DNA of 64,000 bases from Nonomuraea sp. NEAU-A123 (GTDB lineage Bacteria; Actinomycetota; Actinomycetes; Streptosporangiales; Streptosporangiaceae): contig NZ_JAHFZZ010000003.1 of assembly GCF_018603905.1 (NCBI RefSeq), positions 434,001 to 498,000 of the forward strand. Direction: 5' to 3'. This document shows positions 9,272 to 17,153 of the stretch, piece by piece. The position numbers and the translations under genes are program-made. A model generated the notes under the pieces. That model saw only the letters and a list, made by a program, of their open reading frames with translations. It did not search any database and was not told the DNA's origin. Numbering within the stretch: position 1 is the stretch's first letter; every line of letters starts with the position of its first letter.

Positions 9272-9546
9272 GCAGCGTCGTCGAACTCCGGCGTCGCCTT
9301 GAGCCGCAACTTGGGCTCTGGAGCGTCCTCGTGCCGCTCTCGGTCCACGTACGGGCCCGTGCGCGGCGCCTCCTCATCGTCGTCGGAGGGGGGACCGTCC
9401 GGTGACGCTGCGGCGTCCGACTCGACAAGAGTCAGACGGCCCCCCGCGATCACGGCGCGGATGAACGGAGTGTCCTCGGTCACGACCTCCTCGCCCGGTC
9501 GCATCCCGAGTGCTGCCGTCTCTGCCCGAACAGTGATCTCTCCCAC
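9268..9546 (-). CDS. Small acidic head-tail region protein
   Basis: 92 residues from a GTG at 9546. An upstream extension of the frame would run through a strong hairpin and looks non-coding, so this start is chosen. The N-terminal 55 residues look folded (ITVRAETAALGMRPGEEVV, IRAVIAGGRLTLVE); the rest is an acidic, Pro-rich tail. No recognised family. Position between a terminator hairpin and the gp10-like gene suggests a small connector or assembly protein. Confidence 0.6.
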   Translation of the reverse strand: MGEITVRAETAALGMRPGEEVVTEDTPFIRAVIAGGRLTLVESDAAASPDGPPSDDDEEAPRTGPYVDRERHEDAPEPKLRLKATPEFDDAA

Positions 9547-9566
9547 ATGGCAAGGATCGCATGACA

Positions 9567-9596
9567 AAGGCCCCAGGGCAGGTACCCCGGGGCCTT
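9567..9596 (-). terminator. Hairpin terminator after the accessory genes
   Basis: AAGGCCCC and GGGGCCTT are 8-bp perfect arms around a 14-nt loop, followed on the minus strand by TTTGTC. It sits between the stop at 9656 and the next start at 9546, so it could end transcripts from the accessory island. The U-tract is weak. Confidence 0.55.
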
Positions 9597-9655
9597 GGCC
9601 TTTCCGCACACGTGTCGGCGAGCCTACTCGCTGTCGACCGGACCAGTCAGCGCGA

Positions 9656-10366
9656 TCATGTCGTGCTCTGCAAGCCAGCGATGCGAATCGTCGTACCGCG
9701 GCCATTGCGCGTGAGCCTCACCGCGGGCAGCGACCACGGCGAGCTCATACGCGTGACCTTCTGACTAGGCCAGGTGTCGGCCTTCTCAACGCTGGTCTTG
9801 ATCCACGACTCGAGGCTCATCGTCGACATGAACTCGAAGAGCTGCGTTTCGGCGATCACGCCGGCCACGACGAGCACGTCGTCGCGCACCTCGGCCTCGC
9901 GCACCTCGCCGATCACGAGGCCCTTGTCGTCGAGCAGCCGCACGGGCAGTGAGCCGTCTCGGGCCTGGTACTGGTACGGCGGGAGCATGCAACCCATCTC
10001 CTCGCCAGTGCTGTCGAACCTGAGCAGATCGCCGCACCACTCGACCGACGGGTCACCCGGGCGCCACAACACGCGGCCAGCGTCCAACTCCCCGAGCGGG
10101 TCGTTCGCGGGGGTGCCCATCGCGATGGACACGCACTGTTTGACGCGCCCCCGGTACGCCCCCTGATCCTTCTCCGACACCCTGCCCACCACGATCCCGC
10201 GGCGGGCGAATAGCTCGATCGCGTCGTCGAGGTCGGCCTCGGCGCCCTCGAGCCGCACCTCGACCGATCCACGGATCCGCGGCTTGATCGCTTGGACGGT
10301 GTACCCGAGCTCGGCCGCCAATCGCTCGAGCTCGCCCATGCGTTCGCGACGCTCGTCGGGAGTCAA
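9656..10366 (-). CDS. Unknown protein with A-type repeat domain
   Basis: About 236 residues if translation starts at the TTG (10366), which has AGGAGG 8 nt upstream and overlaps the stop of the previous gene. Residues 5-80 (ELERLAAELGYTVQAIKP, then GSVEVRLEGAEADLDDAIEL) are clearly related to the N-terminal domain of the 10689-11582 protein. The C-terminal two thirds (LLDDKGLVIGEVREAEVRDD) are different and not recognised. The domain looks like a small beta-alpha-beta module. Function unknown. Confidence 0.6.
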   Translation of the reverse strand: MTPDERRERMGELERLAAELGYTVQAIKPRIRGSVEVRLEGAEADLDDAIELFARRGIVVGRVSEKDQGAYRGRVKQCVSIAMGTPANDPLGELDAGRVLWRPGDPSVEWCGDLLRFDSTGEEMGCMLPPYQYQARDGSLPVRLLDDKGLVIGEVREAEVRDDVLVVAGVIAETQLFEFMSTMSLESWIKTSVEKADTWPSQKVTRMSSPWSLPAVRLTRNGRGTTIRIAGLQSTT

Positions 10367-10692
10367 TCTCTGTCCTCCTCTCGCACGTGGTCGGGGAGTA
10401 CACCGCACCGACGGTCGACGAACCGGTACACCGTACCGGCGTAGGTGTCTCGGTTCAGATCCGAGCTCAACGCCGTGTTCGTGGCCCAGTCATCGAATGC
10501 CAAGACCATGGTGTGTAGCTGGTCCATGAACGCGCCGAAGCTGCCCGGCTTCTCGTCTTCGGTGTTGAGGCCAGCCTCCCGAGCGAGCTCGTCGGCCCTG
10601 GTCAGGTGGAGCAACATCGCTTTTGCGTTCTGACCGATGCGTTGTGCGGTCTTGGGGTCGATGGGACGCACCGGGGGGTCGAGGTCGTTCAC
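10363..10692 (-). CDS. Unknown protein consisting of a B-type domain
   Basis: 109 residues, GTG start overlapping the upstream stop (GTGA). The central part (NAKAMLLHLTRADELAREAGL, KPGSFGAFMDQLHTMVLAFDDWA) aligns along its length with the C-terminal domain of the neighbouring 10689-11582 protein (HAKAVLLHFHMVEDLAERAGL, TPGSVGAFLHDVDHMVEALDGWA). It is thus a stand-alone paralogue of that domain, probably all-helical. No family or function recognised; start and stop overlaps imply a translationally coupled operon. Confidence 0.65.
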   Translation of the reverse strand: MNDLDPPVRPIDPKTAQRIGQNAKAMLLHLTRADELAREAGLNTEDEKPGSFGAFMDQLHTMVLAFDDWATNTALSSDLNRDTYAGTVYRFVDRRCGVLPDHVREEDRD

Positions 10693-11582
10693 TTGCCCTC
10701 CCTCCCAGTTTCGTCGACCGGCAGCATGCCGCCGGGCTTGTGGCACCAGTTCTCGACGTTCGCGTACACACCGTTCTGGCGGGTGAGCCCCCCCGACCGG
10801 CCCGCGGTGTTGATCGCCCACCCGTCGAGCGCCTCGACCATGTGGTCGACGTCGTGCAGGAACGCCCCCACGCTGCCCGGGGTCCTGCCGTTGACGTCGA
10901 GACCGGCCCGTTCGGCGAGGTCCTCGACCATGTGGAAGTGCAGCAGTACGGCCTTGGCGTGCCGCGCGAGCTGCCGCGCGAGGTCGCGGTCGATCGGTAC
11001 GTCGTCGGGGATGACCGCGGCTACCACGTCGCCGGTGGTGGTGTCATTGTCGGCACTGTGCACGACGCGCGCCGTGTGCGCGCGAGCCGCCGCGACTGTG
11101 TCGACCGTGAGGTACTGCCGACCGGTGACGCGGTTGCGGTCCATGTCGATTACGCTCACGCGCTCAACCGGCATCGTCTCGCGCAGGATCGTCAGCACGA
11201 TCTCGATGTCGGTCGGTGTGCCGCGTAGCCGTAGCCGCACTTCGCCGCCCTCGCTTGGCTGGTCGTCGACTACGGGTGGGGCGGATGGACCGCGGCGGTG
11301 CAGGTCGATCACGGCTGTACAGCGGGCGCCCCACGAAGTCTCGCGCGGCGCCGAGAGGTCGTCGAGGTGGATCCCGCGCTCGGCGAGCACGTCGACGGCC
11401 TCGGCGACGTCGAGGCCGTGCCCGTCGAGCTGAACGCGCACGGGCCCGCGTACGGGCCGGTCAGGGGCGAGCACGACCAGCCCGAGGGCCTCGGCCTGTC
11501 GCATGAGCGCGGCGCGCTGATCCTCGAGCGAGGCCTCGGCGAGGTCGGCCGCGGCCGACTTGTCGAACCTGGACTCGCTCAT
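10689..11582 (-). CDS. Unknown multidomain protein (A-A-B architecture)
   Basis: 297 residues. Residues about 25-90 form an A-type module (GPVRVQLDGHGLDVAEAVDVL), residues about 110-160 a second divergent copy (GEVRLRLRGTPTDIEIVLTIL), and residues about 200-290 the B domain. The A modules resemble, from memory, small beta-alpha-beta domains found in Streptomyces mobile-element proteins, but no named family is certain. Both neighbouring downstream genes encode paralogues of its parts, so the locus arose by duplication and splitting. Start overlaps the previous stop (ATGA). Confidence 0.65.
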   Translation of the reverse strand: MSESRFDKSAAADLAEASLEDQRAALMRQAEALGLVVLAPDRPVRGPVRVQLDGHGLDVAEAVDVLAERGIHLDDLSAPRETSWGARCTAVIDLHRRGPSAPPVVDDQPSEGGEVRLRLRGTPTDIEIVLTILRETMPVERVSVIDMDRNRVTGRQYLTVDTVAAARAHTARVVHSADNDTTTGDVVAAVIPDDVPIDRDLARQLARHAKAVLLHFHMVEDLAERAGLDVNGRTPGSVGAFLHDVDHMVEALDGWAINTAGRSGGLTRQNGVYANVENWCHKPGGMLPVDETGREGK

Positions 11583-11875
11583 AGGGCCGCCTCGACGGCC
11601 CGCTCGATCTCGGGCGTACGGGTCTCTCGGGCGAGGTCAGCCCACGCCCTGCGGTTGTCGGCGTCGCCCGAGGCGAGGCCGGTTGAGATCGCCGTCGCAG
11701 CGGCGAAGTGGGCCCGGGCAATGCTCGAGCGCACCAGCGCAACGAGCTCGGTCTCCTCGGGGTCGGGGCCTTCCTCGGGAGTGCCCCGCGTGTTGACCGC
11801 CGCGTACGCCTCGTCGAGCGCCTCGACGCCGGCCCGGTAGTGCTCGGTCGGCGTAGCCGGGTACTGGTTCTCCAT
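11579..11875 (-). CDS. Small acidic protein of unknown function
   Basis: 98 residues, predicted mostly helical, rich in Ala and Glu, no motif recognised. Stop overlaps the start of the next gene by four bases. First gene of the coupled A/B-domain operon after a 57-nt gap downstream of the lipoprotein gene. Confidence 0.6.
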   Translation of the reverse strand: MENQYPATPTEHYRAGVEALDEAYAAVNTRGTPEEGPDPEETELVALVRSSIARAHFAAATAISTGLASGDADNRRAWADLARETRTPEIERAVEAAL

Positions 11876-11932
11876 GTGATCTTCCTCATTTCCGGTGGGA
11901 TTTATGGAACCGCTCGGGGAAGCCCGAACGGG

Positions 11933-12445
11933 TTAGGTGGTCGCAGCAAGCGCGGTCTCGACGAGCTCGAGAGCCTCCGAGGTGTTGCCGCGCCCCGGGA
12001 ACGGCAGCTCACCGCTACCGGCGACGAGGCCGGCGGCGATGTGCTGCGAGCCGACCGCCTCGACGGCGTTCCGGAACGCCGGGCCCGCGTTGCGGCTCTG
12101 GCTTGAGCAGTCCAACAGCGCCGACTCGACGGTCGGACTCTCGAGCATCGACCAGGCGTTGACGACACGCTCGGCGCCGGCGGTGACGTCGGCCGGCGAG
12201 GCGCCGACCAACATCGCCTTGAAACCCTCGCGGGCCGACATGAGCGGCCCCCCGATCTGCACGAACGCGTGCCGGCAGTCCTCGGGCAGCGTGGACGGGA
12301 CCGTGACGGGCTTGCCGTCAGGCCCGGGCACGGTCGAGAACGGCGCGTCGGCCGCCGGCGTCGACGCCGCGGTGCCGACGGGCGACGAGCATCCGCCGAG
12401 CAGCAAGGCGGCGGCGATGATCGGGGGGATCGTGATTCGTCTCAT
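11933..12445 (-). CDS. Prophage-encoded lipoprotein
   Basis: 170 residues from ATG 12445; the longer upstream frame is not used because a clear lipoprotein signal peptide begins here: MRRI, hydrophobic AAALLLGGCSS with Cys about residue 19. The mature part begins with a Thr/Ala/Pro linker and a globular helical domain. It should be anchored outside the membrane. Possible lysogenic conversion or superinfection exclusion protein by analogy with other prophage lipoproteins; no family match recognised. Confidence 0.7.
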   Translation of the reverse strand: MRRITIPPIIAAALLLGGCSSPVGTAASTPAADAPFSTVPGPDGKPVTVPSTLPEDCRHAFVQIGGPLMSAREGFKAMLVGASPADVTAGAERVVNAWSMLESPTVESALLDCSSQSRNAGPAFRNAVEAVGSQHIAAGLVAGSGELPFPGRGNTSEALELVETALAATT

Positions 12446-12512
12446 GGCGGGATAGTGGCCTATCTGACCGTCCGCGAGTGACCGAATGCAGTCACACGCG
12501 GACGGTAGGTGA

Positions 12513-13364
12513 TCAGAACGGGGGTTCGTCGGAGAACTCGGAGTCGCGCACCCGCCCGTACGGCATGTCTGTGTGCCGGGACAGTTCGCGGGCAAGCTCG
12601 TCGTCGTACGCGATCGTGATGCGCGTGAGCGACCGGTACGCCGCGGCGATGCGGTCGAGGTCCTCCTCGGCGTCTCGATGGTCGACGCCGAGCGGGATGT
12701 CGCTCTCGGCAGTTGCCTCGCCGACCTGGTCGACCAGCTTCCGTATTTGCCGCTCGAGGTCGCGCAGCTTGAGCAGTTCCGGCGCAAGGTGATGCTTGAT
12801 CAGCTTCTTTGCACCGATCATCATGTCGACGTAGTCGCGGCGACCGGCGCACTCGCAACCGGAGTCCGCGCAGCGCGCACACCGCGGGCCCAAGCTGGTC
12901 AGCCCGTCGAGCGCGACCCATCCGGCAGCGCGGCCGGCCTCGGCCGCGGCCTCGGCGGTCGGGAAGTGCAGACACCCGCCCGGGTCGGGTCCGTCCTCGC
13001 TCGCGTACTCGTTGGTCTGCTCGGTCGCGTCGTACGGCAGCGAGCAGCACGCGCACACGAGCACCGAGCACGCATGTTCGCGCTGCACGACACGGATCGA
13101 GTCGCGCAGTTCGGCGGGGCGGTACGTCGCCCGGATCTTGTGGCCGTGCAGCTCGAGGCCGAAGTGAGCCGAGTTGGGCAGCTCGTCGCCCTGCTCGTCG
13201 ACCAGGAGCCAGCACCGGTAAGGCAAGGCCCCGTTCTTGAGCGGGGCACCGCGGCGAGCCTGGTCGAGCAGTTCCTCGAACGCCATCGCGACCGAACCGC
13301 GGATGTTGCCGTTCTTGAGGCCGGCCTCGATCAGCGCCATCGCTGAAGTGTGATCGATCGTCAC
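12513..13364 (-). CDS. Unknown protein with paired-cysteine clusters
   Basis: 283 residues from GTG 13364, chosen because GAGG precedes it at proper spacing. Contains CACC near residue 100 and CARCADSGCEC near residue 165, plausible zinc-binding knuckles, then a helical C-terminal third (ELLKLRDLERQIRKLVDQVGEA). Similar Cys-knuckle plus helix proteins are common in actinobacterial mobile elements but I do not recognise the family. No function assigned. Confidence 0.6.
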   Translation of the reverse strand: MTIDHTSAMALIEAGLKNGNIRGSVAMAFEELLDQARRGAPLKNGALPYRCWLLVDEQGDELPNSAHFGLELHGHKIRATYRPAELRDSIRVVQREHACSVLVCACCSLPYDATEQTNEYASEDGPDPGGCLHFPTAEAAAEAGRAAGWVALDGLTSLGPRCARCADSGCECAGRRDYVDMMIGAKKLIKHHLAPELLKLRDLERQIRKLVDQVGEATAESDIPLGVDHRDAEEDLDRIAAAYRSLTRITIAYDDELARELSRHTDMPYGRVRDSEFSDEPPF

Positions 13365-13437
13365 GTGTCCTCTTCTCGGGATCGAGGGTTGCGGGAGATG
13401 GTGACTGCCTGGCTCTCCGAGGCCCGGGCGCCGCCCG

Positions 13438-13821
13438 TCATCCCTTGTACTCACTCAGGTAGGGATGGCCCTGCTCTCGCAGGTAGAGGCCGACCAGACG
13501 GTGCAGTCGGCGGGCCCGCCAGTACGGCGCGCTGTCGCCATCGCCGAACGCGGCGTCGGTGCCGAGGTCGAGCTCGGCGCCCTGTACGCCGATGTACGCC
13601 TGCCATCCGAGGTGCTCGCTCAACGTCTGCTCGCGCTCGAACGCGGTGATCCCGTCAGAGATCACGGCCAGGTTGCGCTGTGCCCTGGCGAGCTCCTCGG
13701 CCGCCTCCTTGCGCAGCTTCTCGAGCTCGTCGCGGATCGCCGGGCGGGCCTCGTCGTTCTCCTCGGGGGTGAGCGGTGCCGGCCCCTGCTCGGCGCCGCG
13801 TCCCCGCTTGCGGCTGGTCAC
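13438..13821 (-). CDS. Helical protein of unknown function
   Basis: 127 residues; residues 20-65 are a strongly charged helix (RDELEKLRKEAAEELARAQRN), likely coiled coil. The C-terminal part contains YWRARRLHRLVGLYLREQGHPYLSEY. Starts by four-base overlap with the 13818-14303 stop. Not recognised. Confidence 0.6.
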   Translation of the reverse strand: MTSRKRGRGAEQGPAPLTPEENDEARPAIRDELEKLRKEAAEELARAQRNLAVISDGITAFEREQTLSEHLGWQAYIGVQGAELDLGTDAAFGDGDSAPYWRARRLHRLVGLYLREQGHPYLSEYKG

Positions 13822-14303
13822 GCGTTCTCGCCGACGATGGCCCGCAGCTTGTCGAGTCCCTCGAGGGTGCGCACCATCCGGTACGCGGTCACGAGGCCCG
13901 GGAATCCCGCGGCGAGCTTGTCGAGGTTGTGCGCATCACCGGTGTCCATCGCGGCGAGCAGCATCTTTCGGAATGTGCTCGGTGTCCAGCCCTCGCCACG
14001 GGCGTGGAACAGTACGTGAGCGGCGTCCTCTTCGCTGATCTCGACCGCGAACGTCTTGCCCGCGGCGATCGCCTGGAGCTTGGCCGTGCCGCCCTCGACG
14101 TGCTGCGCGAGGTTGACCGCGGACACGTAGCCGGCGAACCCCTCGGCGAAGCGGGCGCGGTTGGTGGGGCTGGACCGCGCGATCAGGTTCACGAGGTCGG
14201 TGGTGTAGTCGCCCCCCTGGAATCCGCCCGGGCTCCGGAAGTGAAACAGGACGTGTCGCGCCTGCTCGGCCGTGATCTTGCTTTCGTCAATGAAACGTGT
14301 CAT
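13818..14303 (-). CDS. Protein with two tandem ~65-residue repeats
   Basis: 161 residues from ATG 14303. Two internal copies align: ARHVLFHFRS...RFAEGFAGYVSAVNL and AAHVLFHARGEGWTP...KLAAGFPGLVTAYRM, each ending with KLQAI or KLRAI. The whole protein is a tandem duplication of one helical module. No catalytic motif seen. It lies between the TGT/DpdA-like gene and a coiled-coil protein gene, coupled to the latter. Confidence 0.7.
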   Translation of the reverse strand: MTRFIDESKITAEQARHVLFHFRSPGGFQGGDYTTDLVNLIARSSPTNRARFAEGFAGYVSAVNLAQHVEGGTAKLQAIAAGKTFAVEISEEDAAHVLFHARGEGWTPSTFRKMLLAAMDTGDAHNLDKLAAGFPGLVTAYRMVRTLEGLDKLRAIVGENA

Positions 14304-14398
14304 GCGGGTATCGCTGTCCTTCCGTGACGGTGATCGACTTGTTAGAGGGGGTGAGCAGTGCGGGGGATCAACTGATCGCGCCCCCGCAGATCTGAGGG

Positions 14399-15166
14399 TT
14401 ACGCCGCGAAGAGGCTGAGTTGATCGACCTCGGCCGCTGGCCGCGCCGAGGTGAACCGGCCGCGGTGCCGCCCGGGCCGGTCCGGGTTGAACCCGTTGAC
14501 TTCCTCGAACGCGGGCTCGTCGACGCCGAACAGCGCGTCGACGTCGGCCGCGGCGAGGATCCGGTCGCGCCAACGCATGATCCGCTCGACGTTCTTCGGG
14601 GCAACGGTGCACATGGTTCCGTCGACCGAGTCGACGCCCATCCGGGCGGCGATCAGGTAGCGGCCCCACGTGTTCACGCGGCCCATGTGGGTCCACTTGC
14701 CGAGGCTGTTAGCGATGTCGACGAGCTCGGCGACCGCGGCCGACTCTTTCCAGTCGTCGCCGCCCCCGATGAAAAGCGCGTCAATGTCGTTCCACAAGTC
14801 CCACGCGTCGTACTCGATGCCGGGCTGAGCGACGAACGCGACACTGAACCCGCGCTCGCGGATCCGGGGAAGCATGTCCCAGCTCGCGTTCTTGGTGGCC
14901 CAGTGGTTCCCGACGACGTCGGGAGCGACGACGAACGCGAACTCGTCGGCGAGGCCCGCGGCGGCGAGCTCGTCGAGGCCCGCGAGGTATGCCTCGTCGC
15001 CCCGATAGTGCCCACCGAAAACGCCGTTGTCGCGGCACTTGACGACGCCCGGGATGGGGCGGTTCCCCTGTGCCGGGGTGGTGATCATGCCTAGGTCGCC
15101 GGCGAGCATCGCATCGACGATGCGCTCGTCACCACACGGCGGCGTCATGTAGAGGGGCGCGTGCAT
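14399..15166 (-). CDS. tRNA-guanine transglycosylase / DpdA-like protein
   Basis: 255 residues from ATG 15166 (GAGG 9 nt upstream). Segments FVVAPDVVGN (about residues 81-90) and HMGRVNTWGRYLIAARMGVDSVDGT (about 165-190) resemble the substrate-pocket Asp and nucleophile Asp regions of the TGT TIM barrel. Residues DALFIGGGDDWK fit the central GG motif. The usual TGT zinc site is absent, as in phage DpdA-type proteins. Such enzymes exchange guanine for a 7-deazaguanine in DNA or tRNA. No preQ0 pathway genes are in view, so the base would have to come from the host. The family call is from remembered motifs, not a search. Confidence 0.6.
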   Translation of the reverse strand: MHAPLYMTPPCGDERIVDAMLAGDLGMITTPAQGNRPIPGVVKCRDNGVFGGHYRGDEAYLAGLDELAAAGLADEFAFVVAPDVVGNHWATKNASWDMLPRIRERGFSVAFVAQPGIEYDAWDLWNDIDALFIGGGDDWKESAAVAELVDIANSLGKWTHMGRVNTWGRYLIAARMGVDSVDGTMCTVAPKNVERIMRWRDRILAAADVDALFGVDEPAFEEVNGFNPDRPGRHRGRFTSARPAAEVDQLSLFAA

Positions 15167-15167
15167 C

Positions 15168-15302
15168 TCAGACCTCGCCCAGCTCGAACAGGCCCTCGGC
15201 ACCGGTGGCCGCGTGCTCGTCGAACAGGGTCTCGGCGACCGGCTTGAACGTGGGGTCGAACGCGGTCGGTCCGAGGTCGAGCCAGGTCTGAGCGTGGTTC
15301 AC
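15168..15302 (-). CDS. 44-residue protein, first gene after early promoter 1
   Basis: GTG 15302 with AAGGGAG upstream; 44 codons to TGA at 15170, one base before the spacer to the TGT-like gene. Sequence starts MNHAQTWLDLGPTAFDPTF and is acidic and aromatic. High third-position GC and a good ribosome site support it. It is the first reading frame after promoter/operator element 1. No function recognised. Confidence 0.6.
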   Translation of the reverse strand: MNHAQTWLDLGPTAFDPTFKPVAETLFDEHAATGAEGLFELGEV

Positions 15303-15328
15303 GGGGGACTCCCTTGCGGTCTTGGCGG

Positions 15329-15382
15329 TGCAAGACAGACCGTACACCTATGTTAATAGACATTGCAAGGGAGTCCGTACAT
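15329..15382 (-). promoter_or_regulatory. Early promoter/operator element 1
   Basis: Minus strand: TTGCAA (15368-15363), 18-nt spacer, TACGGT (15344-15339). Two direct copies of TGTACGGWCTSYCTTGCA lie in it, one at the -35 side and one covering the -10. The same composite occurs at 35231, 36678 and 50073. It should drive the 44-residue gene and the TGT-like gene and be controlled by a protein binding the direct repeats, most simply the phage repressor. Confidence 0.7.
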
Positions 15383-15613
15383 CTAAGCCGTGGGCGCCCG
15401 TTCTCTCGAGGGTCTCGGCACGTGCCGGATCCGACCGCGCACCTCAGCCAGCGACCCCCGCCCGTACGCGAGGTGCTGCGCCACCTCCGGCCGGCAGTTG
15501 GGGCACGGCTCGACATACTCGCGGCCGTTGCCGTCGACGAGGTCGAGCCATCCGGCCACGCATCCGATGTGCAGGCAAGTGCACACGGATGGCCACGGGC
15601 AAGCGAGCCTCAT
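15383..15613 (-). CDS. Small zinc-ribbon-like protein
   Basis: 76 residues, ATG 15613 with AGGTGGTGAAGC upstream. Cysteines in CTCLHIGC (residues 11-18) and EPCPNC (36-41) form two C-x2/x4-C pairs suitable for one zinc ion. Basic C-terminus. Similar small Cys-ribbon proteins are common in actinomycete phages and integrative elements; role unknown, possibly nucleic-acid binding. Ends immediately before promoter element 1. Confidence 0.65.
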   Translation of the reverse strand: MRLACPWPSVCTCLHIGCVAGWLDLVDGNGREYVEPCPNCRPEVAQHLAYGRGSLAEVRGRIRHVPRPSRERAPTA

Positions 15614-15963
15614 GCTTCACCACCTAGTTGGGCGCACTACGTAACGCGCCCGTATAGGTCGATGATAAATGATCTCTCGAATTGAGGTACGGCGACGCTG
15701 TTGCGCAGCTACCGTTGGTGCTGGCAGTCACGCGCGAACCGGGTGGAACTTCCCAGGCTTTAGCCCGGCGTACCAAACACCTGATCGGCGCCGTTTCAAG
15801 GGCCGTGTGTAAGACCTGCGATAGACGGCGATCGGGCAGAGGGAAAACTCGATGTCTGGGGACTGCCCGCCGGGCGCCTCGTGGATCTGACGGGGCGCCC
15901 GACGCTTGTCCGGCGCACTGCTCAACGCTCATGGGTAGCTGGCAGTGCGACACGGCGACATAG
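15614..15963. other. 350-bp stretch without a convincing gene
   Basis: A 65-codon minus-strand frame (15925-15728, TTG start, no ribosome site) has a plausible C-terminus (SGVWYAGLKPGKF) but no other support. Overlapping plus-strand frames look like shadows. No tRNA or strong repeat was found. Confidence 0.5.
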
Positions 15964-15997
15964 CAGCGCCCCGCAGGTCGAGACCTGCGGGGCGCTG
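15964..15997 (-). terminator. Strong hairpin terminator after methyltransferase gene
   Basis: CAGCGCCCCGCAGGTC and its exact complement are separated by two bases, giving a 16-bp GC-rich stem starting 8 nt after the methyltransferase stop. It lacks a T-run, as is frequent in actinobacteria. It closes the peptide-methyltransferase cassette. Confidence 0.75.
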
Positions 15998-16004
15998 TTG
16001 GAGT

Positions 16005-17153
16005 TCAGGCCTGATACGGCCCTCGACGAGGGCCGATGGTGGCCTGCGGAGCATCGAGCCAGAGCTGTTGCCCCTCGGGAGTGACGGTCATGCCGAACCG
16101 ATCGAGGCCCGGCTCGCCACAGCCCACCCACTCGAAGTACGCGCCTGTCACCTCCTCCCAGAGGTGGCGGTCGCCGAGCTCGTACACCCATGGCTCGTCG
16201 TCAGGCTCGTAAAGGGCTGCGCCCCATTGGCCGGGGTCGCCGGGATCAACGAGGAACAGCCGTTGCTCGTCGTCGAGGCGCATGCGTAGGCCGGTGAGGG
16301 CCGACATCATCAGGCCGGCGCCGGCCGGCGCGTAGGCGATCGTGCGGGGGTCTACCGCGGTGTTGAACCGTCGACCGCTTCCGTCGTCGGGATTGCCCGG
16401 TGTAGCGCCCTGAGAACGCATCATCATGTACGAGGTGTAGCCCGGGAACCGCCCGACGGCGCTGCCGTCGGGCATGGCGACGAGCCGTAGCGACTGGTCA
16501 GTGTCGAACCCGGGCGAGTACGGCGTGACGATGACCGCGCCCGGGCGGCATTGCTCGATCCACGCGTACGGAACGGTGTGGACTGCGCACGTGACGTGCA
16601 CGCGGTCGTACGGCGCTCTCTCTGGCCAGCCATCCGCCCCGTCACCGACGATCAGGTGCGGGTGTACCTCGGCTGCGGCCAGCGTCTTTGCCGCCTGCTC
16701 GGCGAGCGCCGGGTCGACCTCGATGGACGTCACCCGGGAAGCGTCGCCGATCAGGTGGGACAACAGGGCGGCTGTCCACCCGGTACCGGTGCCCACCTCG
16801 AGTACGCGGTGCCCCGGCTCGGGGTCGAGCTGCGTGAGCAGGTCGACCACTGTGCCCGGGGCCGAGTTCGACGAGGTGTAGCGGCCTTCCACAGTGCGGA
16901 TGTCCGTCGCGCCTTTGTCGAGCTGCGTCACGATGGCGGCCGTCCCGTACACGGCCGCCCACCACGCCTCGGGGTCGCAACCCCGGTCGATCAGCTCGGG
17001 GCCGGCGTCGGTCAGAGCAACTGCCACCGAGGGCACGAACATGTGCCTTGGCACCGCGTGTAGCGCGTTGGTGATCGTGCCGCTTATCGGGGCGCGAGTC
17101 CCACTGATCGCGGCGATCATGCCGTCGACGCTAGCGTCGAGGTCGGGCGTCAC
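16005..17153 (-). CDS. PCMT-family methyltransferase (RiPP-associated type)
   Basis: 382 residues, GTG start overlapping the stop of the 40-residue peptide gene (GTGA). Residues 90-130 hold YTSSNSAPGTVVDLL and VLEVGTGTGWTAALL, the substrate loop and SAM-binding motif I of protein-L-isoaspartate methyltransferases. It has a C-terminal extension of about 150 residues ending near VTPEGQQLWLDAP, similar to the extension of PCMT homologues in lasso peptide, graspetide, lanthipeptide and imiditide clusters. Predicted to methylate an Asp of the upstream peptide and so form aspartimide; the methylation domain is clear, the partner is inferred from overlap. Own promoter and terminator flank the pair. 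Confidence 0.85.
   Translation of the reverse strand: MTPDLDASVDGMIAAISGTRAPISGTITNALHAVPRHMFVPSVAVALTDAGPELIDRGCDPEAWWAAVYGTAAIVTQLDKGATDIRTVEGRYTSSNSAPGTVVDLLTQLDPEPGHRVLEVGTGTGWTAALLSHLIGDASRVTSIEVDPALAEQAAKTLAAAEVHPHLIVGDGADGWPERAPYDRVHVTCAVHTVPYAWIEQCRPGAVIVTPYSPGFDTDQSLRLVAMPDGSAVGRFPGYTSYMMMRSQGATPGNPDDGSGRRFNTAVDPRTIAYAPAGAGLMMSALTGLRMRLDDEQRLFLVDPGDPGQWGAALYEPDDEPWVYELGDRHLWEEVTGAYFEWVGCGEPGLDRFGMTVTPEGQQLWLDAPQATIGPRRGPYQA

Noticed and set aside
15728-15925. 65-codon TTG-start frame with plausible C-terminus.
   Set aside because: No ribosome site, no coupling with neighbours and competing frames; left as a note in the gap entry.
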